From an uncultured Ruminococcus sp. (GTDB taxonomy: Bacteria > Bacillota > Clostridia > Oscillospirales > CAG-382), in assembly GCA_902772845.1 (NCBI GenBank), contig CACYCI010000057.1, positions 1 through 33,921 of the forward strand: a DNA stretch of 33,921 nt, written 5' to 3'. The position numbers were made by a program, and so were the translations under genes. The stretch's first letter is position 1; each line of letters starts with the position of its first letter. Of this stretch, positions 7,671 to 15,504 are shown one piece after another. The notes under the pieces were generated by a model. The model saw only the letters and a list, made by a program, of their open reading frames with translations, had not been told where the DNA came from and made no database searches.

Positions 7671-8639
7671 ATGCCACTCGTTACCAGTACCGAAATGTTC
7701 AAAAAAGCGTATAACGGCGGTTACGCCATAGGCGCTTTCAACGTCAACAACATGGAGATCGTTCAGGCGATCACAGAAGCGTGCAAAGAAGAACACGCTC
7801 CCGTTATCCTTCAGGTCTCCAAAGGCGCGCGCGCATACGCTAACCATACTTATCTCGTTAAGCTCGTAGAAGCTGCGGTTATCGAATGCCCCGAGATCCC
7901 CATAGTCCTTCACCTTGACCACGGCCCCGATTTCGAGACCTGCAAGGCGTGCATCGACGGCGGCTTCACCTCGGTAATGATCGACGCTTCTTCCAAGCCC
8001 TTTGACGAAAACATCGAGATCACCAAAAAGGTCGTTGAGTACGCTCACGCTCACGGCGTGGTCGTCGAAGCCGAACTTGGCACTCTCGCCGGAATAGAAG
8101 ACGAAGTAAAAGTCGCACACGGCGCTGAATCCTATACTCATCCCGAAGAAGTCGAAGAGTTCGTTTCCAGGACCGGCTGCGATTCGCTCGCAATAGCCAT
8201 AGGCACTTCGCACGGCGCGTACAAATTTACCGCTGCTCAGTGCACACGCAACGAAGAAGGCATCCTCGTTCCGCCTCCTCTCCGCTTCGACGTGCTCAAA
8301 GAAGTCGAAAAACGTCTCCCCGGCTTCCCCATAGTCCTTCACGGCTCGTCTTCCGTTCCTCAGGAATACGTCAAGATGATCAACGAAAACGGCGGCGCAA
8401 TGCCCGACGCTGTCGGCATCCCCGAAAGCCAGCTCCGCGAAGCTGCCCGCAGCTCCGTATGCAAGATCAATATCGACTCAGACCTGCGTCTTGCAATGAC
8501 CGGCACCATCCGCAAGTTCTTCAATGAACATCCCGATAAATTCGACCCGCGCGAATATCTCAAGCCCGCGCGCGCCAATATCAAGGAGCTCGTTCGCCAT
8601 AAGCTCGTCGACGTGCTCGGCTGCAACGGCAAAGCGTAA
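7671..8639 (+). CDS. fba: Class II fructose-1,6-bisphosphate aldolase
   Basis: This 322-residue zinc aldolase cleaves fructose 1,6-bisphosphate to dihydroxyacetone phosphate and glyceraldehyde 3-phosphate. The catalytic Asp83 and zinc ligand His84 sit in LHLDHGPD, the Glu of VEAELG is near 133-135, and zinc ligands His181 (GTSHGAYKF) and His224 (LHGSSSVP) are present, as is the phosphate-binding INIDSDLR at 266-273. The length and motifs fit the FbaA/GatY family used in central glycolysis. The ribosome site is AGGAG, 9 bases ahead of the ATG. It follows the solute-binding lipoprotein without a promoter or terminator between them, so it is probably cotranscribed with it. Together with the phosphofructokinase it supplies two consecutive glycolytic steps. 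Confidence 0.95.
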   Translation: MPLVTSTEMFKKAYNGGYAIGAFNVNNMEIVQAITEACKEEHAPVILQVSKGARAYANHTYLVKLVEAAVIECPEIPIVLHLDHGPDFETCKACIDGGFTSVMIDASSKPFDENIEITKKVVEYAHAHGVVVEAELGTLAGIEDEVKVAHGAESYTHPEEVEEFVSRTGCDSLAIAIGTSHGAYKFTAAQCTRNEEGILVPPPLRFDVLKEVEKRLPGFPIVLHGSSSVPQEYVKMINENGGAMPDAVGIPESQLREAARSSVCKINIDSDLRLAMTGTIRKFFNEHPDKFDPREYLKPARANIKELVRHKLVDVLGCNGKA

Positions 8640-8658
8640 AAATCACCATTAAACAACT

Positions 8659-8685
8659 AACGGCGTCTTGTTCAAAGGCGCCGTT
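8659..8685 (+). terminator. Hairpin after aldolase, weak or partial terminator
   Basis: AACGGCG (8659-8665) pairs with CGCCGTT (8679-8685) but no T run follows. It may reduce readthrough or stabilise the fba message rather than end it. Confidence 0.4.
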
Positions 8686-8707
8686 CGCATAATTTCGGGA
8701 GGTTTAT

Positions 8708-9250
8708 ATGGACAACGATACTGTTGTTTTAGAAGGCGAACTCAACCCTGTATCGGACCGAGTTTTGAACGAAACTTTGGATCATATTTTTTTCAGGCAA
8801 AAGCTTTACGATTGGATCTATCTTGCCGTGTGCGTATGCGCAGCAGTTTTTTTCCTCGCTGTTTATGGCTTCGATCCTAATAATATGTTACTGTTCATCG
8901 TATTATGCGCCTGCAGCTTGCTCGCCGTCTTTTTTGTGGCCGTGAGCCTGCCAAAACGCAAAAAGGCTTGCGCCGATCAGATACGTAAGAGGGCAACATC
9001 GGGGCATTATATTTATTATCAAGACAGAAGGGTCTGCATACGCGAAGATTCGACGTCTACCGTCCGTTACGACGAGTTTTTCAAAGCGGTCGAGCTCAAA
9101 AACACGTGGCTGCTGTATATCGGTGAAAAAAACGCTTGGGAAGTAATGATGGTCTCTTCTGACATGTTCCTTGAACAGGGTCATTACGAAAAAGCGCTGG
9201 AGCTGATGCTTTCAAAAGTCCCGGAAAAAAATATAAAGCACCGTAAATAA
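8708..9250 (+). CDS. Two-helix membrane protein, YcxB-like
   Basis: This 180-residue protein has two adjacent membrane helices (about 34-54 and 59-82), then a basic stretch (PKRKKA) and a soluble C-terminal domain. The layout and the segment VRYDEFFKAVELKNTWLLYIGE resemble the YcxB-like domain found in many Firmicute membrane proteins of unknown role. The last 40 residues are helical and Lys-rich. The start is supported by GGGAGG 6 bases ahead of the ATG. It lies 68 bases after fba, separated only by a hairpin without a T run, and ends at a strong stem shared with the convergent glycerate kinase gene. The function is unknown. Confidence 0.7.
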   Translation: MDNDTVVLEGELNPVSDRVLNETLDHIFFRQKLYDWIYLAVCVCAAVFFLAVYGFDPNNMLLFIVLCACSLLAVFFVAVSLPKRKKACADQIRKRATSGHYIYYQDRRVCIREDSTSTVRYDEFFKAVELKNTWLLYIGEKNAWEVMMVSSDMFLEQGHYEKALELMLSKVPEKNIKHRK

Positions 9251-9256
9251 CAGAAA

Positions 9257-9280
9257 CAGCCGGTCTTGTATGACCGGCTG
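9257..9280. terminator. Stem-loop between convergent genes
   Basis: CAGCCGGTC (9257-9265) pairs with GACCGGCTG (9272-9280) around a 6-base loop between the convergent YcxB-like and glycerate kinase genes. T runs are poor on both sides. Confidence 0.6.
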
Positions 9281-9285
9281 AACTG

Positions 9286-10398
9286 TTATATATCGTCCGG
9301 AGACATATAAAAGTCGGCTTTCAGATTCTCGGCTACTTTCTGCGACACCGCGTATAACCGCCGTTCGGCGTCATCTTTGTCTATCGCGGCGGGGGATTCC
9401 GGGTAGCACGCGAAGATCCCGCTCACTCCGCACTCCGCCAAAGGGGAAACGTCGCCTTTAACACTGCCGCATATTATGTAGCACGGCTTGCGGCGAGCTT
9501 TGCAAAGCTCTGCAATACGCGCGGGGAGCTTTCCGTGCGCAGTCTGTGCGTCGGTACGGCCTTCGCCTGTTATGACTATATCCGCCCGCGCGATCTTTTC
9601 TTTTAGTCCGGTGAGTTTTTCAATTATTTCAAAGCCGCTGACTATCTTTCCTCCAAGGAAAGCGGCAATGCCTCCTCCCAGACCTCCGGCGGCACCGCTC
9701 CCGGGCAGGGAAGCTATGCCTTCCGGGAACAGCGAGGCGAGCTTTTTCATCCCCGCGTCGAGCCGCAGCGCCTCTTCGCGCGTGGCGCCCTTCTGGCGTG
9801 AAAACATCAGCGCCGCGCCGTTTTCGCCGCAGAAGACCGCGTCCACGTCAGTGCAGGCGAACACGTTTGCGCCGTTGAGCGCACCGCTGATACCGTCGAG
9901 CTCATAGCGCTTGATATCGCAAAGGTTTCTCCCGGTGGGGATAAACGAATAATCAGAATAAAACTTGGCTCCTAACGCGCACGCCATACCGCAACCGCCG
10001 TCGTTGGTGCCGCTGCCGCCAAGGCCTATATAGATGTTCTTTGCGCCGTCTGCTGCGGCTGCGTGAATAAGCTGCCCCACGCCGAATGTCGTGGCGCGCA
10101 TAACGTCTTTGCCGAACCCAAGTCCGCAGGCGCGCGCCGATTCTATATAAGCGTCGCCGCCGATCATATGATATACCGCTTCGGTTTCGATAAAGAACGG
10201 ATCTTTGACTCTGGCTTTGCGCGCGATAGCGCCTTTTGTGACGGCAACAACGTCGCCGAACCCGTCGCCCCCGTCGGAAACGGGGCATACTTCAGCGCCG
10301 GGGACGCCTGTATCCGAGAACGCGGATCTTATTATTTCGCCCGCTTCGGCAGAAGAAAAAGTGCCTTTGAAAGAATCGGTTGCTATAAGGATACGCAT
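9286..10398 (-). CDS. glxK: Glycerate kinase
   Basis: This 370-residue kinase of the GlxK/GarK family phosphorylates glycerate, usually to 2-phosphoglycerate, and so links glycerate to lower glycolysis. Seen are the N-terminal ILIATDSFKGT, PVSDGGDGF, the glycine-rich GLGGSGTNDGGCGMACALG, GSGAAGGLGGG, and the late ITGEGRTDAQTAHGK motif. The frame is open 31 codons further upstream, but those codons overlap the promoter. The ATG at 10398 fits the family N terminus and has GGGTGA about 8 bases upstream. The gene stands alone, facing the YcxB-like gene at its end and divergent from the 273-aa gene. Confidence 0.93.
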   Translation of the reverse strand: MRILIATDSFKGTFSSAEAGEIIRSAFSDTGVPGAEVCPVSDGGDGFGDVVAVTKGAIARKARVKDPFFIETEAVYHMIGGDAYIESARACGLGFGKDVMRATTFGVGQLIHAAAADGAKNIYIGLGGSGTNDGGCGMACALGAKFYSDYSFIPTGRNLCDIKRYELDGISGALNGANVFACTDVDAVFCGENGAALMFSRQKGATREEALRLDAGMKKLASLFPEGIASLPGSGAAGGLGGGIAAFLGGKIVSGFEIIEKLTGLKEKIARADIVITGEGRTDAQTAHGKLPARIAELCKARRKPCYIICGSVKGDVSPLAECGVSGIFACYPESPAAIDKDDAERRLYAVSQKVAENLKADFYMSPDDI

Positions 10399-10417
10399 AA
10401 ACAAATCACCCGCAAAG

Positions 10418-10446
10418 ATTTTATATCTAATTATACCGTTTGTCAA
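10418..10446 (-). promoter_or_regulatory. Probable glycerate kinase promoter
   Basis: On the minus strand TTGACA (10441-10446) and TAAAAT (10418-10423) are 17 bases apart. This leaves a very short leader of about 13 bases. A TATAAT at 10430-10435 is an alternative -10 but lacks a well-spaced -35 box. Confidence 0.55.
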
Positions 10447-10455
10447 TGATAATAT

Positions 10456-10484
10456 TTGACAAAACCGGCATTGTGTGATAAAAT
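10456..10484 (+). promoter_or_regulatory. Promoter of the 273-aa gene
   Basis: TTGACA (10456-10461) and TAAAAT (10479-10484) are 17 bases apart, followed by AAGGAG ahead of the ATG. With the glycerate kinase -35 box it forms the inverted repeat TTTGTCAA / TTGACAAA (10439-10463, 9-base gap). Confidence 0.8.
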
Positions 10485-10513
10485 ATAACAAATAAATCTT
10501 AAGGAGTATTTAT

Positions 10514-11335
10514 ATGAAAGCTATGAATCTGCTTCCCAAGGTATTCACAAACCGGGCATTCGATAACGCGGGGCTCAAAATGGGCGATAACGACGGCCCG
10601 GCTTACGTCGTGTACGGCGCGCTCGGTACGGGAAGATGTTCTATGGAAATAGATTTTTCCGCCATAGAGGTCAACAACGTACGCGCTTCCGATAATAAGA
10701 CCGTCAACGGATATATGTTCCTCGGGTGCGACGTATATTCCGGCGAGCATTGGATCAACTGTTTCGACACCGGTTTCTGCTACAGCGGAAACCCGGGCAG
10801 ATGGCATCTGTTCTATAATATTTACGATCCCGCAGAAGGCGTTGCCGGCTGGTACGAATCCGACATAACGCTCGACTGTACGCATAACTACCGTCTGGAA
10901 CTCGATACGCTCCGCGTAGACGGCTATGCGGTCGTTTCCGCGTACGATCTTGATGAGAAGGTCTACGCAGATATCAAGCTTTTCCCGGTCAAAGGGCTGC
11001 GTTCAAGCGGACGCGACACCGCCTGCCTTATGAATTTCGCGCTCGATTATCCGCCCGATACCAAACTCGGCAGGGACGGTCAGCCGAGCGAGGATTTCGC
11101 CGAGATCACTCTTTATAATACCGACGAAGGGCTCAAGTTCAAAAATATCCGCGTCACCAACGCGCATATATGGTACGGCGGCACCGAGCACGCCTGGCTC
11201 GACAAATACACCGACCACCGCGGAATGTGGCCCGATATCTCTTTTGAGCAGTTCGATTACGACTGCACCCGCGTCACGTTCGGTCATAAGATCACCGACA
11301 GCGAATTCGTCGTCGACCTTGATATGAACAGATAA
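10514..11335 (+). CDS. Hypothetical 273-aa protein, probably beta-rich and cytoplasmic
   Basis: I do not recognise this protein. It has no signal peptide, membrane helix or lipobox, so it should stay inside the cell. It is rich in aromatic residues and in short alternating strands (YVVYGALGTGRCSMEIDF, YMFLGCDVYSGEHWINCFD, LKFKNIRVTNAHIWYGG). This suggests a beta-sandwich of the concanavalin type seen in carbohydrate-active proteins, but no catalytic pair can be picked out. It has its own strong promoter, a good ribosome site (AAGGAG) and a strong terminator, so it is a real single-gene unit. It lies divergent from glycerate kinase and next to the phage cassette; its codon use looks like the host's. 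Confidence 0.7.
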   Translation: MKAMNLLPKVFTNRAFDNAGLKMGDNDGPAYVVYGALGTGRCSMEIDFSAIEVNNVRASDNKTVNGYMFLGCDVYSGEHWINCFDTGFCYSGNPGRWHLFYNIYDPAEGVAGWYESDITLDCTHNYRLELDTLRVDGYAVVSAYDLDEKVYADIKLFPVKGLRSSGRDTACLMNFALDYPPDTKLGRDGQPSEDFAEITLYNTDEGLKFKNIRVTNAHIWYGGTEHAWLDKYTDHRGMWPDISFEQFDYDCTRVTFGHKITDSEFVVDLDMNR

Positions 11336-11349
11336 AAGTGAATAAACGT

Positions 11350-11387
11350 AAAGCACGCAAAGCAGAACGCCTTGCGTGCTTTCTTTA
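11350..11387. terminator. Bidirectional terminator at the end of the phage cassette
   Basis: An 11-bp stem, AAAGCACGCAA (11350-11360) with TTGCGTGCTTT (11372-11382), has a T-rich flank on the plus side. It ends the 273-aa gene and probably also the minus-strand cassette, whose last stop codon touches it. Confidence 0.8.
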
Positions 11388-11702
11388 TTTCTTGTGCGAA
11401 ATATAATTCTTTTTCAGCGTCATATCGGCTTTGTTGACTGCGGCGGTATAGTTGGCTTCGGCGATCTCAAGCTCGGTTTCGGTGCAAAGCTTGCGGGCGT
11501 AGCGGGCGAGCGCTATCAGCAGCTCGTTCGCCGCGTGGTCTAACTCAAAGCGCGATATCTGCTCTTCAACGTATTCGCGCCGCCTGCGTTCGGCGTCTTC
11601 GGCGGCGTTTTTCATCGCCCTGCGCATAAGCGCGGCTATTACCGCGCCTATCACGCCCGAAGAGGAAAAAATCACCGCAAGCGCTTCGGTGATATAGCTC
11701 AT
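11385..11702 (-). CDS. Phage-cassette membrane protein with helical cytoplasmic tail
   Basis: This 105-residue protein has one N-terminal membrane helix (about residues 5-27, ending in RRAMK), followed by a charged, helical segment (about 28-80) likely to form a coiled coil. It is the last gene of the cassette. Its ATG overlaps the stop codon of the 24-aa peptide (ATGA), so translation is coupled. Its position beside the holin suggests a role in membrane disruption or a second holin or antiholin, but no family is recognised. No endolysin gene follows; the next feature is the terminator. Confidence 0.65.
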   Translation of the reverse strand: MSYITEALAVIFSSSGVIGAVIAALMRRAMKNAAEDAERRRREYVEEQISRFELDHAANELLIALARYARKLCTETELEIAEANYTAAVNKADMTLKKNYISHKK

Positions 11703-11773
11703 GGCCTTATCTCGTAAATAAGCGCCGCTATCAGCTCAAACGCTTTTTTCAGCGAAAATATAAGCGTTTTCAT
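11699..11773 (-). CDS. 24-aa amphipathic peptide between two lysis-region genes
   Basis: This short reading frame encodes MKTLIFSLKKAFELIAALIY then EIRP. Its ATG overlaps the holin stop codon (ATGA), its TGA overlaps the ATG of the 105-aa gene (ATGA), and GGTGA lies 6 bases ahead. Overlaps on both sides make a real, translationally coupled gene likely. The peptide is hydrophobic and amphipathic; function unknown. Confidence 0.55.
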   Translation of the reverse strand: MKTLIFSLKKAFELIAALIYEIRP

Positions 11774-12069
11774 GCGTCGTCACCATTCCTTTTGCCGTAC
11801 TGCTTTACAAGATTGTGCGCGTACACCGTCGCGCCCGCGCAAAGCAGCCCCTGCGCCGTGCCGAAAGCCAAAAGTTTAAGAACTCCGCCCGCGCCGTCCG
11901 GAACTCCGTTCGCCAGAAGCCATACGGTCGCCAGGATTATTCCGGCTCCGCCCAGCACGAACGGGATCTTCCAATCCGCAAAAGAGGAACGTTTGAGAGA
12001 AGCGCCGATAATATACAGCACCGGCAGCAGCGAAAGCAGCTCCGGCTTTATGTATTCGTACATTTCCAC
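11770..12069 (-). CDS. Phage holin
   Basis: This 99-residue protein has three membrane segments (about 11-26, 35-54 and 63-85) and a charged tail. Its N terminus, EYIKPELLSLLPVLYIIGASLK, fits the Phage_holin_5-type family found in Firmicute phages. Holins form holes that let an endolysin out at the end of the phage cycle, but no endolysin gene is in this cassette. The start used is GTG at 12069 behind GGGGTGA; the ATG at 12063 is an alternative. It lies 17 bases after the coiled-coil gene. Confidence 0.8.
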   Translation of the reverse strand: MEMYEYIKPELLSLLPVLYIIGASLKRSSFADWKIPFVLGGAGIILATVWLLANGVPDGAGGVLKLLAFGTAQGLLCAGATVYAHNLVKQYGKRNGDDA

Positions 12070-12085
12070 GGCTTCACCCCCCCTT

Positions 12086-13387
12086 TCAGTTCCTTATAAG
12101 CGGCTCGGCAAGGTTCGTTTTTGTGTTGGCGCTTCTTCCGCCGCCACCGCCTGTGCGCTCGCTTTTGGAAGACTGTGCGTCGTTTGCGGCTCCGCCGGAT
12201 ATGCTTTTGAGCTTATCGGCATTTTCCTTAAGATATTTAGCCGCTTCGCTTTCGCTCACGCCGATCTCCACGCAGCATTTTTTGAACTGCTCCGCGTTAT
12301 CGCAACGCTTTATGCAGTAGTCGAGCCGGGCGTTTTGCGCCATTTCCGCGGCGTATTGCTTTGCGTCCTTTTCTTCTATCCGCAGCGTGCCGCACGCCTT
12401 CAAAGTATTGGAATACGTCTTCTTGTACGCTTCTTCGGAATCGCCCGCTATCCTGTACGCCGCTTCATCGTTGCCGTCGGGGACGTAGTATCCCAGCCCG
12501 CTCAGAGCCGCGCGCACGTCTTTAAGATATTCAGCGCTGAGTTCTCCCCGGCGTTCCAGTTCTTTAAGGTAACTGTCTACGTTCAGCACGTCGCTTACAG
12601 TCTTTATTTTGCCGCCGGAACTTGCGCGTTCCGCCGCTATTTCCTTTGCGAACTGCGTCGCCGTCTGCTTGGGACGGGACGCCGTTTCTGCGCTGCCCGG
12701 CGTTTCACCGCTTTGCGCGCCTTTGCCTGCAGATACTGATTTTTCGCGCTGCATCTCAAGCTCGTGCTCGCGCTTTTTGGCGTTTTCCACCGCTTCATAT
12801 TCGCGCTTCTTCGCGGCCTCGGCGGAAGCGTGCTCTCTTTCTTTTTGCGCGGCCGCTTCTGCAAGCTCGGCTTTTATCCTAAGCAAAGTCTCGTTGTAAT
12901 CGCGCTCGGCTTGCTTTTCCGCTTTGGCGTTTTCGGCGTCAAAGCCCGCCTTTGCCATAGCGGCCGCTTCGTTTTCCAAACGCTTGCTTTCGTCGTTTGC
13001 CTTTTCGGCGTATTGTTTATCCAGCTCGGCAAGCGCCGCGTCGGCGCCCGACCTCGCTGCGCTTTCGCTTTTTCTCCTTTCTTCCGCAAGGGAAGAGACC
13101 TTCTTCGCAAGCCCGAGCGAACGTTCTATATATTCCTGCTCGGCTTCGCCGGAACGCGAAAGCCCGCGGGCAGCCATGAACTGTTCCGCGTTCTTTTCCA
13201 GTATCCTGTTTGCCGCGGAGGCTTCGTTCAGATCGTTGCGGAACGCCCTGTTTATCTCCGCTATCTCGGCGTCGCGGCGGCCTTTGACGGAATCGACTGC
13301 GTTTTCATAATATTCGCGGTATTTTTTCAGCGTGTCGGTGTCGCTTAGATATTTCTTTGCTTCTTCAAGATAATCCTTATAATCCAT
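12086..13387 (-). CDS. Coiled-coil virion protein, ejection-protein-like
   Basis: This 433-residue protein has no membrane helix. Residues about 1-230 are almost wholly helical and rich in Ala, Glu, Lys and Arg, with long coiled-coil stretches (QKEREHASAEAAKKREYEAV). A Ser/Gly/Thr-rich linker (about 235-260) follows, then a compact helical domain (about 265-410) and a Gly/Ser tail. It follows the tail-hub gene, the place where P22-like phages encode proteins carried in the capsid and ejected with the DNA. The start (ATG 13387, AAAGGAG upstream) overlaps the end of the previous gene by 11 bases. The structural role is inferred from position and composition only. Confidence 0.6.
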   Translation of the reverse strand: MDYKDYLEEAKKYLSDTDTLKKYREYYENAVDSVKGRRDAEIAEINRAFRNDLNEASAANRILEKNAEQFMAARGLSRSGEAEQEYIERSLGLAKKVSSLAEERRKSESAARSGADAALAELDKQYAEKANDESKRLENEAAAMAKAGFDAENAKAEKQAERDYNETLLRIKAELAEAAAQKEREHASAEAAKKREYEAVENAKKREHELEMQREKSVSAGKGAQSGETPGSAETASRPKQTATQFAKEIAAERASSGGKIKTVSDVLNVDSYLKELERRGELSAEYLKDVRAALSGLGYYVPDGNDEAAYRIAGDSEEAYKKTYSNTLKACGTLRIEEKDAKQYAAEMAQNARLDYCIKRCDNAEQFKKCCVEIGVSESEAAKYLKENADKLKSISGGAANDAQSSKSERTGGGGGRSANTKTNLAEPLIRN

Positions 13388-15068
13388 TGTTTACTCCTTT
13401 GTCGTCGTAGCTGATGCCGTAACCCAGGATCTTAAGCTCCTTACCGGCTGGGCACTTGAATTCCACCGATAACCCGCTTATGTGCGGAATGCAGAACGGA
13501 ACGTTTACAGTCAGCGCGTTTCCGTGGTGCGCCGGATCCACCGTAAAACTTTTTTCAGCCGAAAGAGGTCCGCTTTCGCCCGGCCAGCAGAGCTTTACGC
13601 TGCCTGCGGTGACGTATCCTGCCTGAAGAGTCAGATCGACACAGCGTATGTCTTTAAGTGAACTGCATCCCAGGTCGGAATAGTGCGTTTTGTAATGCGC
13701 GACGTGCGCACGGACGGTCTGCGTGAAACGCTTTATGTATTCGCCTTCGACGGTGTATACGTCGCCAAACGCTTCAAATACCTTAGAAACTCCGGGGACA
13801 GATATCAGGTACCATTTTTCTGCGGCATAGTTGAAGATCGCGGCGAGTCCGCCGCATATTACCCACAGTTCGCTGCGCGACGGGATCTCAAACAGCTTTG
13901 CCCTTGCGCTTATCCCGCCTGTTTCGGGCAGTATCGAATCGTTCACCGGGGCTGATATACATACTGCGTTCTTTTCTGTTTCCACGCTGGAAGGGCGCCA
14001 TACGTTCACCCCGTCACGGCAAAGAGTCGCGGCCAGCCCGTTGATGCTGCACGAGCTTCCGTAAACAAGATTGCCTTTTCGCGGATGCAGCGGATACACC
14101 GGAAACGAAGCAAACGCTTTCCCGGACGGAGCCGTTTTCATTTCGCAGTATGAATAATACGCCGAATCCGTGGTAAAAATAAGCTGCTTGTCGTATTCCT
14201 GAACCATATCGGTTATAGGCGCGCTGCCCACGCAAGTGTAGTTGTTTACGGGGAAATACTCTGCGCTCGGAACGCCGTCGGCAAGCTCGCTGTGGATCCG
14301 CATACACGGCTTTTCGGCGTTGTTCCACAAAAAGACACGCTCGTCCGCGTCGGAACCGAACAGTATGGCGTTTCTGTATCCCAAAAACTCGTCTCTGCCG
14401 GATACCGCTGCGGAATACGTTATCTCAAGCGTGTCTATGCCTTCGGCCGGCGCAGTCGCCATTGTGACAGTCCCGTTTACGGTATCTGCCATATAGTCGA
14501 TCGAGTCGCACACCTCGCCGTTGAATACGACTTTATCTATCGATCTCAGGTCCTTTTCCGCAAGTCTGAAACATGTTTCCGTACCGTCGGGAGAAAAAAG
14601 CTGCCTTCGCGCAGGGGTGAGCATATTCACCGCTTCGTACGCTGTGCCGGCGCCGGAAGGCGAAGTCGATACCGATATGAGCGGAACGTACCCTTCCACG
14701 CTTTCAAGCACGCTGCCGTCATATCGGAAATATCCCGCATCGCTCAGCATATACAGCTTGCTTTCGTATTTGAAAAAAGCGGCGCGGTGCGCCCCCGAAA
14801 GGGGAGTCACGATAGTTGCGCCGGAATCGGGATCGTGGTCGCAGAACGATCCGCCGGCGAGGAACACGAACGCTTTTCTGCCCGCCAAGACTCCTGCCCA
14901 GCAGGCGACAATGTTTCCGGGGGCTCTGACCGACGTTTCTCTGCCGGGGCATTTATAAAGCGAACCCCCCGCGTCGATCGCAAAACCATCGGTTTCGACC
15001 GCGTACTGCGGCTTTTTTGCGTATTTGTCTATGCCGCCGAAACTTCCGTAATAAACGCTCCGCTTCAT
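13377..15068 (-). CDS. Tail hub / nozzle-like protein (P22 gp10-like)
   Basis: This 563-residue, beta-rich protein has repeating short motifs of the type FRYDGSVLESVEGYVPLI, AILFGSDADERVFLWNN, QLIFTTDSAYYSY and LWVICGGLAAIFNYAAEKWYL. This is the look of a beta-propeller in which each blade ends with an aromatic turn. Proteins of this type form the hub or nozzle below the portal of short-tailed phages (P22 gp10, T7 gp12). The length is close to P22 gp10 (472) with an extra C-terminal sandwich domain. The ATG overlaps the previous stop by one base (TGATG). The phage structural role is fairly sure; the exact equivalent is inferred from fold and position. Confidence 0.7.
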   Translation of the reverse strand: MKRSVYYGSFGGIDKYAKKPQYAVETDGFAIDAGGSLYKCPGRETSVRAPGNIVACWAGVLAGRKAFVFLAGGSFCDHDPDSGATIVTPLSGAHRAAFFKYESKLYMLSDAGYFRYDGSVLESVEGYVPLISVSTSPSGAGTAYEAVNMLTPARRQLFSPDGTETCFRLAEKDLRSIDKVVFNGEVCDSIDYMADTVNGTVTMATAPAEGIDTLEITYSAAVSGRDEFLGYRNAILFGSDADERVFLWNNAEKPCMRIHSELADGVPSAEYFPVNNYTCVGSAPITDMVQEYDKQLIFTTDSAYYSYCEMKTAPSGKAFASFPVYPLHPRKGNLVYGSSCSINGLAATLCRDGVNVWRPSSVETEKNAVCISAPVNDSILPETGGISARAKLFEIPSRSELWVICGGLAAIFNYAAEKWYLISVPGVSKVFEAFGDVYTVEGEYIKRFTQTVRAHVAHYKTHYSDLGCSSLKDIRCVDLTLQAGYVTAGSVKLCWPGESGPLSAEKSFTVDPAHHGNALTVNVPFCIPHISGLSVEFKCPAGKELKILGYGISYDDKGVNNGL

Positions 15069-15484
15069 CAGTATACCTCTTTTATCGGTTCGGCGACCGC
15101 AGGCGCGGAAGAACGGTAAAGCGCGAACGCGGTTTGATACATCTTATCGAGTATCTGTGCGGTTTTGGGATCGTACCGCAGCGCCACCAGCACGGCGGTT
15201 TTCAGCGGAAGAACGCTGTACGCTACAACGGAAGCCGCGGTTATCTGTGTGTCGAACGCCGTTACTGCCGACGGAGTTATATCATTTGGAGAAAACTCGC
15301 GGTTGATCCTGTTCACTTCCTGTATCGCTGCGTTTATGCAGTCGAGCGCCGCGCCCCTGCAGCGTTCCGCAAACTGCGCTTGGGCGCCTGTGTCTCCGTT
15401 GCAGCCCAAAAACGACATCACAGTCGAAAAGATCTGCTCGGGCGTAATGACTGCGTCGTTATTCAAAACCCAGTTATCAGACAT
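15068..15484 (-). CDS. Head-tail connector-like protein (P22 gp4 position)
   Basis: This 138-residue helical protein starts MSDNWVLNNDAVITPEQIFSTVMSFLG. The start is set by AAAGGAG 6 bases ahead of the ATG at 15484; an upstream in-frame ATG has no ribosome site. Its size, all-helical character and place between the coat/decoration genes and the tail-hub gene match P22 gp4 and other head-completion adaptor proteins. These bind the portal ring and begin tail assembly. No diagnostic motif is seen, so the name rests on gene order. A very strong hairpin without a T run lies just upstream of its ribosome site. Confidence 0.6.
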   Translation of the reverse strand: MSDNWVLNNDAVITPEQIFSTVMSFLGCNGDTGAQAQFAERCRGAALDCINAAIQEVNRINREFSPNDITPSAVTAFDTQITAASVVAYSVLPLKTAVLVALRYDPKTAQILDKMYQTAFALYRSSAPAVAEPIKEVY

Positions 15485-15504
15485 TCTGACTCCTTTCTCT
15501 GTGC

